NCBI RefSeq assembly: GCF_000165395.2
Contig: NC_010574.1
Location: 1,302,001-1,366,000 of the forward strand
DNA: 64,000 bases
Direction: 5' to 3'
Origin: Babesia bovis T2Bo
Lineage: Eukaryota > Apicomplexa > Aconoidasida > Piroplasmida > Babesiidae
Shown: piece after piece, positions 20,461 to 31,428 of the stretch
How the letters are laid out: every line of letters starts with the position of its first letter
How positions within the stretch are numbered: position 1 is the stretch's first letter
The notes under the pieces: model-generated
Told to the model about the DNA's origin: nothing
Databases searched by the model: none
The model's input: the letters and a program-made list of their open reading frames with translations, nothing else
Position numbers and translations under genes: made by a program

Positions 20461-20816
20461 ATCAATTAAATTGAGTATCTATTGATAAATGTGTCTAAAA
20501 CGATGCTATGCATGTGATCTATTTGAAAATACAATGTATGATTTGATTGGAGGCGCTCTGGATGTTCTACCCAATGATCTAGAATCCCATAGTGTATCTT
20601 ATCCATCTGTTAAAAATTAATAATAATTTTATGAATAAAATGAATGTAGTATCTATATAGAACATTAAAGGGCTTGAAAGAATCACATGTGTGATATGTG
20701 TCACATCATCTATGCACTACCACCCTCAGTGATGCCACTTAGCGGCTAATCTATAGATTAACACATCTACTGCACAAAATGTGCAGCAATGTTGAATCTA
20801 TATCGTCGTAAAAATC
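20461..20816. other. Intergenic region between tRNA-Arg and HRD3/SEL1L
   Basis: About 355 bases with no open frame of note; promoter of the downstream gene. Confidence 0.5.
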
Positions 20817-23800
20817 ATGAAGATTACTTTTATATTAGCCGGTGGGTTGGCCACTTTTGGCCAATTGGCCGTGGCAAGTGTCGACTGGCTCCCGGCGCCT
20901 GCGCAAAATGATATAATAGGGGTATGTTGTATTAAATGTTGACATAAGCGATTGATCGTGTGCATATTAAAGTGGCAACCAGCTGGTTGTTGCACATGGC
21001 TATATTTATTGCCTCTTTCATGTTGTCTACATATCTGCATTTATGATTTCAAACACAAGAATCGACAACAGTGCATTTGTATCGATCATATAGTCGGTAA
21101 TGTGGTAGTATTATGGCTATATGGTTATTTTGTTTGTTACACGTGTTGAGTTGAATCAACTTCTAGCAACGATAGTGTTGCAATAACGTGTCTAATGTAT
21201 TTCAGCCGTCCATGGAAGATGTCGATGTACGTCGGTTTGAAAGATGGATTTCGGATCGGCTTATTATTCGTGAATACGGCAGATTCCATATGCTAAACCA
21301 AGACAACGGAAGATTGGTACGATTAGGAACTACTCTCATACCAAGAGATGTTGAGATTATGTTACATCTCATCAATTCACCTATTTTGCATGATTCTATG
21401 TTTGACCCTATGGCGTTTTCAACGGGGATATTACCGCATTTCCAAATGATAGGATTCCCGCATCGACTCACAATAGGAGGACCGTCATATACATTGGCAG
21501 TGGCATTGTTAGAAAATAATCCACAACGTTTGAAACACTACAAAGAGTTCAAACGAGATGAAACATCATGGCCAACATATATCGATAACGAAGCCGCATA
21601 TACATATCTATGGAGAATGTTGGCAGATCAGGTTTCTGTAAAACGCAATCGTGTAGATGGAAACCCAAAAAAGATTATTAAAAATATGAAGTATCTATAT
21701 CGCAATGACCGAAATGAACTGATGCTTTATAAATACCGCATAAGATTGAATAGGGAAAAGCATTACAAATTTGTAGCAATGATATCGCAGTGGTCCGTTC
21801 GCAAGTTACCAGTGAATCGAAAATACCTAGAGTTGCTAGATAAATTACTAATAAACCATGATAGATCAGCTTATGCGGAGGAACTCTTTGAAAATATAGG
21901 ACATTTTTCTAAATACGTCAATTATCATGGCAATACTGGAGCTCCATCAACTGAGGAAATATTGGCATTACCGCTGCTGAAGCCCAAGCTGACAAAAGAT
22001 GAAAGCCTGGATATAGAGGTGCAGTGTATATCAAATGTTACTATCAAACTAGCCCACAATCTACTGGCAAATATGTTAGAAAAACATGCTGTACCGGCCT
22101 TCAAGTCTTTGCGAAATCGAAAGCGGCTGCACAGAATACGTGGCGTAACTGGAGTAACCAGACATTTACGAATTACGATCAATGATTACCTAGAAACATC
22201 TCCCAAAGTGGCGGTGTTTGAACTCAACACGTCTCCAGAGGAACGAGAGGAAATTGAAGAGATGCTATTCGAATCAAGCTACAGCTTCCACCCATATTGG
22301 AATATGAAAAATGATACTTTGTACAATAAATCAGCGGATATCATGCTACTGGATGATACACAACAATTGAATTTGTTATTCGATGCGGAACGCGTTTTCC
22401 GTAAACTATTGAATATAAATGCGCGACACGTCGACTTCAAATTTTTACATGATGTTCTTCACAGACTCACTGCTCCACAAACACCATCACAACAGCTGTT
22501 CCCACGTAGTCCATTGGATACGTGCAGAGCGGTCCAGACATTAGCGGAAAAGGTAGAGGAACAGTATCTCTCGCTTTCATCCTTTGTACGTGATAAATTG
22601 GTGGCGAAGTGCCGTTGCCTGCTAGCATTCTTATATCTCTTTGGAGTGCCTGACGAATCCGGGAATCTAGAAATACCTGGAGGGTGGCCTCGTAATATAG
22701 CAAGCAGCTTGAGCTATATGACAGAAGGTGTAGGTGCGTCATGTGGATTGTGCAATGCCGTTTTGGGATTTTTGTCAGCCATAGGGTACCCTCCCGTAGC
22801 TAATAACATGTATGCATGGGAAACGCGTAACACGCATGGTGAGTCCACCGTGTACCAGATGCTGGTGACTTCCAAAGGATCGAAGCGCCAGAAGCATACC
22901 GAATATTTTGACAAGATACTACTGAGTTATTTAAGTGGACACTACAAATATGACGATGCTTCCAATCTTGCAATGAGCTACTACATATACAGCGGAATCG
23001 GAAACCCTTCACGAATCCTAGATGACTCTCTTCCCAGTAGCGGAATTGAGAGGATCCCCAAATCTATCGGGAGCAAATGTATAGACGCACTCCCTTACGT
23101 CATTGAAGCTGCAAAGTCGGCCATGCGTACAAAGAATCAATCGTATAACGGAGATGGAGCTGATGAATTTAGATCACGAAAATATGCTGAGTTCGTCAAA
23201 AAACTTGCAAACATGGGCGATGTTGATGGACTACGTGTCATGGGAGACTTCCATTATGTAGGACATGAAGCTGGTAACATAAGCGTGAATGTACCAAGAG
23301 CCTTGGAATATTGGTCTAGGGCAGCGCAAAACGGCGATGTGACATCTGCACTAACAATGGCAACACATTTGATCGATATGCTAAACCAAATCCCAAGGCG
23401 AGATGTTGATTATGGCGACATGGAAGATGCACCGATTGCCACAGCTCACTACAATTTAAATCCCAATGATCGAGCACATCTAGAATCGGCGGCAGAACGT
23501 TACTTGCGTATCGCAGCAAACTCTAATAATGCGTTGGCATCAGCAACAGCACGATTTTACATGACACGATACGGATTAGGAACGCAAAGAGACCCTATAG
23601 CAGCAGCAAGGTACCTACAGGAAGCAGCTGATCGTGGTGACATCGCATCGCAAATATTAATGGGACATGCATACGCAGGTATGCTGAACGACATAACACC
23701 TCCAGACGGTAAAAATGTGTTCACAGCATTGGAATATTATAGGCGTGCTGCAAAAGGCGGTAACCTAGTTGCTATATTCAACACAGCGGTGCTTACACTA

Positions 23801-24730
23801 CATGGATATGACTTGAAGTTCAATTCATCAGTTGAAAGATGCAAAGCATCATTCTCTCTGTTCCAGAAAGTAGGGCGTTATTCATTACTACCGTCGGTTG
23901 TGAGAATCTTGTCAAAACGCGCTAAAAGAGTTGGTGATGATATAGGTCATACTTTGCTTAACATGTTTCTCTCGGAAATGGGTGACCCAGACGCTCATAT
24001 AGCAGCGGCGAAGCATTTTAAGTACAATAATAGACTCTGTTATGTCGACAAGACGCTATCGCCGCTAAGGAGTCAGATGAATTCATATACACCAGATGGC
24101 ACCTTGATCCAGGGGGCAGGTAATGACCATGAAAATGAACAAAACAACGGCAATGAGAGTACACAAAGAGGGATACTACACGCTGTTACACACGAAACCG
24201 ATTCCCCAGGCACCTCTCTATGCCATCTATACTATGCACGTAGAAGTGCTCATGAAGTAAGTGGAGGGTCACCTCTACTGCTTGCGGAAGCGCTTCTAGA
24301 GCGTGACCCTAAGCAATCAGCAGAATGGATGCTTGAGGCCAAAGTGAGAAATGAAAACAAGGCAACTTACTTGTATGCCATGATGCTTGAAGCTGGTGCG
24401 GGGGTGAAGCAAGATTGTGCTGCTTCATATGACTACTACACTTCTATGGTCTACTCAAGGGACTACAGGAATAAACTGTTGGGGTTCCTGTGTATACAAA
24501 GAACGCGAATTACACGCTGGCTACACGGATATACCGACTTGTACAAATGGTTCGTGGTTAATTTTTACGACACACCCATAGTAAACCACCTGCAACAGAA
24601 GGGATATGAGCCCTGCTCTTTTGCAATGCCTGAGTTTCCTAATATCGCAAATACAAAGGAGATAGTTATCACCACGCTATTCGTCCTGGTTGTATCTCTG
24701 TTAGGGTCTATATACCTAAAGGCTCGCTAA
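20817..24730 (+). CDS. SEL1-repeat ER protein, HRD3/SEL1L type
   Basis: Partner and substrate receptor of the HRD1 ubiquitin ligase in ER-associated degradation. Exon 1 20817-20921 encodes a signal peptide (residues 1-20) and exon 2 21206-24730 the rest; the 284-base intron is long for this window. Spliced length is 1209 residues. Sel1-type helical repeats are visible between about residues 700 and 960 (for example MGDFHYVGHEA, ATARFYMTRYGLG and MGHAYAGM units followed by AL-YYRRAA), with a further repeat near 1110. A single membrane segment lies in the last 25 residues. Signal peptide, luminal Sel1 repeats and C-terminal anchor are the HRD3 layout. The N-terminal 600 residues are not recognisable to me. 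A reading-frame start at 21188 is inside the intron. Confidence 0.85.
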
Positions 24731-24876
24731 GCTGTAACCAACTACGAAGCGACCAATCACTGACACTTTAAACAGCGTTAATTAAATCAAAAGCTTAGAT
24801 TATATATCTAGACAGTATAATGGGAACCCAGCTTGGGATATGAACTATTTAAATGCACGGTTAATGTTCGGCGTGT

Positions 24877-26435
24877 TTAATGAGTCACATCATGCCAACG
24901 TAAAGAGCATTTCTGCAATGAAAACATACGACAGAATGCCACAAACTGGCTCTCCAAAGTACGCTTCTTGCATAACTGACTCAACGATGATAAAACTGGA
25001 ACATCAGCGCGTAATTTGGTAATCAAATGGAAGTCATATGCACGCTGTACACTGACGTTGTGCTTCTCACTGCGCTTCGCAATTTTAGCGATTTCGTCAG
25101 ATTCAATAATTTGCTGTAATCATTGTACGAAACGCAGATCAAACGTACCTTGAATGAATTATACTTCGATATAAGAACAGGTGCAGTTTTGGGACCGATG
25201 CCCATTACTCCAGGAATGTTGTCAGCAGAGTCACCAACCAACGCTAGATATTCGCTAAAACGACTAGGGGGAATTCCATACTCGTCTATGACCGTATCCT
25301 CATCGACCGTACGAAACTTTTTGTGCGGTTGAATTATACGAACACTTATATTTGCGTCATCGTTGTATTCAAGAACCTGCAACAGGTCCTTGTCAGCAGT
25401 TAGAACATGTACATCAAATTTACGATGGTTAATGTCACCACTGTCACATAAATCTAAGGGCTCTAACTCTCTACCGGTGGAACGTAATACACGATCAAAA
25501 ACACCACCTGAAGTAGAATCGGGCACACGATAATCGACTTGCTTAAGGCGCTGCACCTCTTCCTCTCCAGTTGCTGCTCGCTCATTTATAGTATTACCAC
25601 CACTCAGGAAACCTATCATACTTGCAATGATATCGTCAGCCTCAGTGGCGCGCTTCAAGAACACCGGAATACCAATAATAGCACAAAATTCTTTTATCCA
25701 CATTAACTGCTTCTTAAAAGAAGTCTGTATAGTTTGACGATTCGCTTTATATTCAGGCCACACTTCACGTTTTGTGCTGTTTGAACCTGGAGAATCAAAT
25801 GCAATGCCAATATATTTGGGCCCAAATGACTTATATATACGCCCAAGGGAGTTCATAAAACCAACTATTGCACCTATCTCCGTGCCTCTATAAGTAGTGA
25901 GAGTGGGTAAAGCAAAGAAACACCGATATGCCAACCCAGTTCCATCTACGAGTAGGACACGCTCACGTAACGTATGGCCAACCGATGATTTCAGCGGCTG
26001 TTTGCATTTTAATTCAGAGCTAACGGATTCCAATGCATTGATTTTGAAGAGCCAAGAGTCTTTAGGCCTTATGCGATAACCATGGGCCTTAGTCCATATA
26101 AAGCCTGCAAATAAACTTTGTGGCAGACACAAGGTATTTGAACCTCGATCTTTCAATAAAAAGGCATCTGAATGTCTTACACATACTTTAGGAAGGCACT
26201 CTTGTGCTGTATTTTTGCGATGATAATAACCAAATGAGCCTCCATCGTCATAAACATTGCGCACCGCATTAAGCGGCAATGAATACGTAGAGTTACAGCC
26301 TATTCCATGAACATACACAATATTTAATATAATACATAGATAGAAACACAGTGCGCACGATGCAGCAACACTGATATTTCGCATTCGATGCAGTATATTC
26401 ATCACATCTTCGAAGAAAGTCGCACTAATAGGCAT
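24877..26435 (-). CDS. Stand-alone 5'-3' exonuclease (Pol I N-terminal type), apicoplast-targeted
   Basis: Removes RNA primers and flaps during DNA replication and repair. Exons 25149-26435 and 24877-25113 with a 35-base intron; 507 residues. A signal-anchor-like segment near residues 24-42 precedes a long leader, then the nuclease core begins at about residue 155 with VLLVDGTGLAYR. Other metal-binding motifs: IAFDSPG, EADDIIAS, LTADKDLL and GDSADNIPGVMGIGPKTA (helix-hairpin-helix). An insertion of about 50 polar residues separates EADD from TADKD. No polymerase domain follows, unlike bacterial Pol I. A signal peptide plus bacterial-type enzyme fits the apicoplast; Plasmodium has a comparable stand-alone apicoplast exonuclease. 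Confidence 0.9.
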
Positions 26436-26836
26436 CGGTCGCCTTTAGGCAACCTTCTGTGATATTTAAGCACATATATAAGCCGACAGAGTACATATTA
26501 ACTAATGTGTACACTGTCTATTAGCAGTTGCTGCAAAGAAATTTCAAAGTGCCAGTACCACCTGAGGCAGCCACCTGCCATAGTTCGTGAATGATGGATA
26601 GAATAGATATAATTCTCTTTCTTGACATTCCCCGACTGAATGTCATTGGTTGGGGAATATCTATGTATGTAGAAAATGTTAAGACATACTCGCATGTATG
26701 GGTCTTCCTACCCAGGAATGCTACGATGTAGCAGTGGTCACACTAAGCAAATCGCTCATGCCATATGCTCACGATTTAAAGAAGTGGTTTTTACATTTCA
26801 TGCCATAATGAAATCTAGGTGCTGCGTATAAACGTC
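26436..26836. other. Divergent intergenic region with a small inverted repeat
   Basis: About 400 bases between two divergent starts. ATTCCCC near 26627 and GGGGAAT near 26652 could pair as a 7-bp stem with an 18-base loop. I see no complete RNA gene around it. Confidence 0.45.
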
Positions 26837-28588
26837 ATGGAAGATATACCCAAAACATGCCCCGAACCCTGCCATGAGAATAATGAAGTCAAGGAAATTC
26901 TACTTGTTGAACATCTTGTATGTGTGCTGTAAGATTAAACAATATTATCATCCAACGTATGTAGAATGAAAACTGGGATAGCACGATGTTACGATTCGGT
27001 ATTTAGACAAAAATATTCATAATATATGCCTCCAGACGGATGGACGCCTCTTATGTGAATTGAACCCTACAGACGATCGTTCCAACAATTTTGCAGGTGC
27101 TGTCTCATTTTATATTCTTAATGTTTAGCTGTGCATACAATCGTCCATAATCCAACGAATCGAACAATCATCATCGCTTACTCACAAATACCTGCTCATC
27201 TAAGATGTAAGGTTATATTGGTAGAGGTAAAATCATATACCATATGACATATATCATTACCAGTCACTCAAACTCGGCAAGTTGGACAGTCCTACGTATA
27301 GCTATAACTTTGAATGTGTTGTATTACAGCATCCGGCTTTCTTTGAATTTTGTGGTAGGTTTGGCACCACAACGTTGTGATTGACCTAGGCACAAACAAA
27401 CGAATTGGAGCTGCAGATCTCTGTAAGCATGTTTACAGGTTTTGGAACATGAACAACTACGAATTAGTGTTTGAAATTAAAGGGAAAGGCTATCAGGAGA
27501 TTAGAGTTTCAGATGGAGTGGTCGTCATGCTGAGCCAACCAAGGCACAACTATATACCACTTAGTTTGTATGACATTGAGGATGGAACATTGCTGGTACT
27601 TTTGATTCCGTATGGGCACCTATATATACAGGCTACACGGCACATTGAAATTGTTCAACATAGAGAACTACAGTTTCTAGAACTGCTTGTGACACAGCTT
27701 CTGGTGGGTAAACGATAATGCAACCATATAAAATAACAATCCATCAGATAAAACAGCATGGTGGCCCTGTTAGAGTATATGATATATTACGAGGAGATGG
27801 TTTTATAGTACAAGATACAATCAATTTTCAGCCAACCGGCTTTGTTTTCTATGATGTAAGTTTCCCACAATGTAGCCATATCATGTTTCTAGGCAACACC
27901 CCCTATAATCTGTTACGAATCATCTGCACCAGTCAGTAGCAAACTCTCATACGTCAGTTTGTTTGTAAAATATATTTAAATGCTCAGAGGCCAAGAAAAT
28001 TCTTTACCCTATCAAAGTCGTTGATCGAGTTTTGGGAACTGACAAGATATAATCTTGTACGGACTAACCAACTTGTATTACAGGGTATGAGCAATGTAGA
28101 TTATTTCAAAATCGTTTCTCAGGCATGGACAACCCTGATATATGCTGTCACTCGCTTTGGGCTAATTTACTCTTCGTTCGTGCGTTTAAGGAACAACCAC
28201 TATTTGGGAGTATAACAGCGAGTCCTTCATCAGATAGTACACAGACTAATCCCTTGTGTCACCACCACCCTAAACTGCTGAGAAGAAACGAACGTGTACA
28301 TACCCCAAGTAAGATGTCAAAAGAATCGTGTGAGGCAGACATTTTAAAACAAAATGAGGAAACACTACAAAAGCATGGTATACTATTATTCACACTTGAT
28401 GGTTCAAATTATTTGGGAGAGATAGATCAAGAAATAATAGATTCAAATATTGAGACCCTGGCCCTATCAAATGATCTATCAGTAAGATAGTGCGTTTATT
28501 CATCAACAATTCATAGGTAATCGCATGTGGAAGTGATGAAGGTGAGGTTTCTATTATGAGAATGCCGAATTATATCATCAATGGATAA
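26837..28588 (+). CDS. WD40-like conserved protein, 11 exons
   Basis: Rebuilt from exons 26837-26917, 27036-27096, 27129-27226, 27264-27354, 27390-27595, 27632-27703, 27748-27855, 27893-27964, 27988-28084, 28123-28481 and 28517-28588; 438 residues, frame closes throughout. Separate open frames in this stretch are exons read into introns. The middle reads as a beta-propeller: a repeat ending YRFWNMNNYELVFEI, then YQEIRVSDGVVVML, LSLYDIEDGTLL, ELLVTQLL, VRVYDIL, FFTLSKSLIEFWEL, and the last blade VIACGSDEGEVSIM. The order resembles an uncharacterised WD40-like family in plants and alveolates. The intron at 27965-27987 is only 23 bases; a GTCAGT donor at 27953 would make it 35 and also keep frame. 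No defined function. Confidence 0.78.
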
Positions 28589-28880
28589 ATCATTACGTCC
28601 GAAAGTGTTACATCTTCATTCCCCATGATATTTCAATGATTAATACATTATTGCCAATTATTTTGGTGATAATTACGCAATTGCTAATAACCATAAGGAA
28701 GAAACTATTCCAAGCGCAAAGTTCGCCCACTACTGATATTGTAATAAACGCTTAAAACAGCGAGGATTTATCATAATGAAGTAATGTACCAAAAGTTAAC
28801 GTAATTTTCGAACGTGTAAACAATATTTAATGACCACAACTAGATTATTCTATTATTCTTAGTTGATGGTGGCTTGCAAT

Positions 28881-29981
28881 TCAGGAAGAAACTGAAGCAT
28901 GCATCTTCGTTCTTCCCTTGACCGAGTTCTGATACTCCTGCCATTGCTCATAGAGATTGAGGTAATCAGGGTCACGTGCCGCTGCCCTATATTGTTCCAA
29001 TATGGTGTTAATTTGATCCTTTTTAGGCTTATCTTGTGGATTAGCAGCATATTTCCACGGGTCTTCACCTAGCAAATACGCCACCACTTCCACTTCGTAT
29101 GCACGAACATTATGGTTCTGTATCAGGCGAAGCTCCGTCATTTCAGCCGTCTTTTCCATGAAACATTCCTTATTATCAGCTATTAGTTTTCGCAACTTCC
29201 GTACAATATCAAGCTTGTTTACGAAACGGCACCTACAAAAGGATTCCGCACCAGGAGGAATCGGCCTAGTTTTAACATCAGAGGCCTCACTATGGTATTG
29301 CGATGATGAGCTTGGAATATCTCTGTACGGTGTTTCAGAAACTCCGTCAGTACCAGAAAATGAATCTGATTCATCTGTCAACAAGCTCTTATTCATCCCG
29401 TTCCAATATCGACGTGTGGCGAATTCATCATCGCTTTCAAAACGATGACGCTTCTGCCTCAAAGACTTTGAGAGGGATGTTGAATGCTGTAATCGTTGTA
29501 AATGAACATGATGGTCTATCGACATGCTATAAATATCACCTAATGTGAATTTAAGATACCCAAATCCCTCAAGCATTACAACAACGTAGCGCGTTGACGA
29601 TGTATACGTGAAACACGTTACTTTGCCTTCGACAAATCCATCAGTATCATCGCCGCTATCGGAACATGCGGCTATAGTAGAACGCCGAAAGTAGATGTTG
29701 TCTCCAACTGTTAAACTGTGTAATCTTCGAAGAGACTCTTCACATTCCAAATCTTTGCGTGACTTTTGTTTAGAAGGCTTAAAACTTTCATCATAATGAT
29801 ATGATATGCCATCAGATACATGCCGATCTAAGTCATTGAGAGCTGAAAACTTAGCAGCTATGCTATCACAAGGAAAACTTCTAGGAGATTGATCATTGTA
29901 AGATTGGCTTGTGCGAATGCTGTGGTCAGTATCAACGTTGTCTGAATAGTCCGCTTCATTAAATGCATCTGATAAACCCAT
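28881..29981 (-). CDS. Hypothetical protein, 366 residues
   Basis: Single frame from ATG 29981. N-terminal 100 residues are Ser/Asp-rich. Residues about 93-160 form a beta-rich segment (SVGDNIYF ... GKVTCFTYTSSTRYVVVMLEGFGYLKFTLGDI) that could be a Tudor- or SH3-like barrel; this is a guess from strand pattern. A low-complexity linker follows, then a helical C-terminus from about 255 with an FVNKLDIVRKLRKL helix and a final Gln/Tyr-rich helix. No family recognised. The region upstream (29982-30240) on this strand has intron-like GT...AG pairs and may be a spliced leader region of the mRNA. Confidence 0.75.
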   Translation of the reverse strand: MGLSDAFNEADYSDNVDTDHSIRTSQSYNDQSPRSFPCDSIAAKFSALNDLDRHVSDGISYHYDESFKPSKQKSRKDLECEESLRRLHSLTVGDNIYFRRSTIAACSDSGDDTDGFVEGKVTCFTYTSSTRYVVVMLEGFGYLKFTLGDIYSMSIDHHVHLQRLQHSTSLSKSLRQKRHRFESDDEFATRRYWNGMNKSLLTDESDSFSGTDGVSETPYRDIPSSSSQYHSEASDVKTRPIPPGAESFCRCRFVNKLDIVRKLRKLIADNKECFMEKTAEMTELRLIQNHNVRAYEVEVVAYLLGEDPWKYAANPQDKPKKDQINTILEQYRAAARDPDYLNLYEQWQEYQNSVKGRTKMHASVSS

Positions 29982-30270
29982 TTTCCTTTTGCATTGTGAT
30001 TAAATTCCTTGGCTGCGAGAAATGAAAGTTAGTTAAATTCCATTATACGGGATAAGCACAAAATCAAAACTTTCTTTATACCTCATCCCTCTTAATGTCC
30101 GTAGGAAGTGATTTAATGCATAAAGAGGTTCATTGACTATAGAAATGTGTCAAATTTTGCAGCTTATATTCCTGCCTACCTTCTCATTATGCTGCGCGAC
30201 ATCCTTGTCAAAATATATGCCTTCGTTCATTTAATAATGCAATTTTAAATAGTGAAAATAGTATACTATT

Positions 30271-30528
30271 ATGTTTGGAAGCTTTCAGTTTCGCAGACTT
30301 TCCAGCGGAATTACGCAGCCGTCGATGAAACGAGTGTCTCAGGCGATACACGACCTAACTCGCGATGCCCTAGCACGTCGTGATCAACTACGAATTGAAG
30401 CTATGACTCGATATGCAAAACAATTTGTACGAAAAGAGAAAAATATCGCAGCTCCGCGACCGGTATATGAAGGACCGAGGAACGTAAGATACTGGATCAC
30501 TCGTCGTCGCAGCGGGATGCGAAAATAG
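30271..30528 (+). CDS. Small Arg-rich protein, probably mitochondrial
   Basis: 85 residues from ATG 30271. The N-terminus (MFGSFQFRRLSSG) has the look of a mitochondrial presequence with an RxxSSG-type cleavage region; the remainder is strongly basic, helical in the middle, and ends RRRSGMRK. Fits a small mitoribosomal or RNA-binding protein. No family recognised. Composition is protein-like and unlike the flanking AT-rich DNA. Confidence 0.6.
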   Translation: MFGSFQFRRLSSGITQPSMKRVSQAIHDLTRDALARRDQLRIEAMTRYAKQFVRKEKNIAAPRPVYEGPRNVRYWITRRRSGMRK

Positions 30529-31428
30529 CGGCACCGGTTTAAATATGACTTTAAACTTTCTAGTTGTATTATTTGTTAGTTAATCTAGAGGCATAGACGG
30601 CATAATAGGTTATCGGCATACTTGCGGGATTCTCTATGTAGCACTTCTCAAATCTACATAGAATACACCCCTAAGTGTCATATTTCAAGTCTATCCCACG
30701 ATACATAATCTACCAAATTGAATTTTGGAATTATAATTGTATTATTTCCTACAAATTTGATAAATGATCCCTAGTGTATGCTACTGTAGCCTGTTTCACC
30801 ATGAGTCGACATACCACAATTTGATATTCATTTTTATAGCCCTGGTCGATCATTATAAGTACTTTCAACTTCTATGGCTTGTTGTATAGAGCTATAGTTG
30901 AATTACATGTTGGTGGGCAGATCACTCGTCGCGGTGTCAACCCTTAGCAACCGAGTGTCCCAACCACAAGTGTTTCTGCTATGAAACATATATTAATGTC
31001 CGTATATGCATGTCTGAACACGTTGGAAGGCGGGATGCGTCCATTGGAGAATCTATATATTTCGACACGCTCTACGCACTGCTACCTGCTCACCACCACG
31101 TAAGGATCAAGTAACTTAGGCTATACAAGTACTGTGTTTACTAATAACATTTCTTTATACGATCATTCTTAGTGTGCGACAACGGGACATCGAATCACAC
31201 TTCTGGGTTTTCGTGAATAGCGCAAAGACCTGCTTGAAGCCCCGCAGATGTAACACTACTTCTTTGGAAACCTCTTTTGAGGGTTATTACAATGTTTAAA
31301 TCGTATGGCATCATTACTCAATTGTATGTTGACCGCTGCGAACCTCAAATGTGCTAGGGAAGAAATTTTCTTTCCCTTGGTATACTTTGCCAGGCACACT
31401 CTGTTGAGGGTAGCACTTATTTGTACAA
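30529..31428. other. Intergenic region, 0.9 kb
   Basis: The longest stretch here without a supported gene apart from that before the SulP gene. Base composition is less AT-rich around 30900-31100 than is usual for spacers in this window. I find no spliced frame that closes, no tRNA, and no recognisable snRNA, SRP or RNase P RNA. Short minus-strand frames at 31256-31489 lack support. Confidence 0.45.

Noticed and set aside
24840..25022. 60-codon plus-strand frame
   Set aside because: Antisense to the second exon of the exonuclease gene.
30011..30232. Possible small spliced minus-strand gene starting at ATG 30232
   Set aside because: A 17-codon first exon with a good donor is present, but no acceptor gives a frame that stays open; more likely 5' leader sequence of the 28881-29981 gene or chance.
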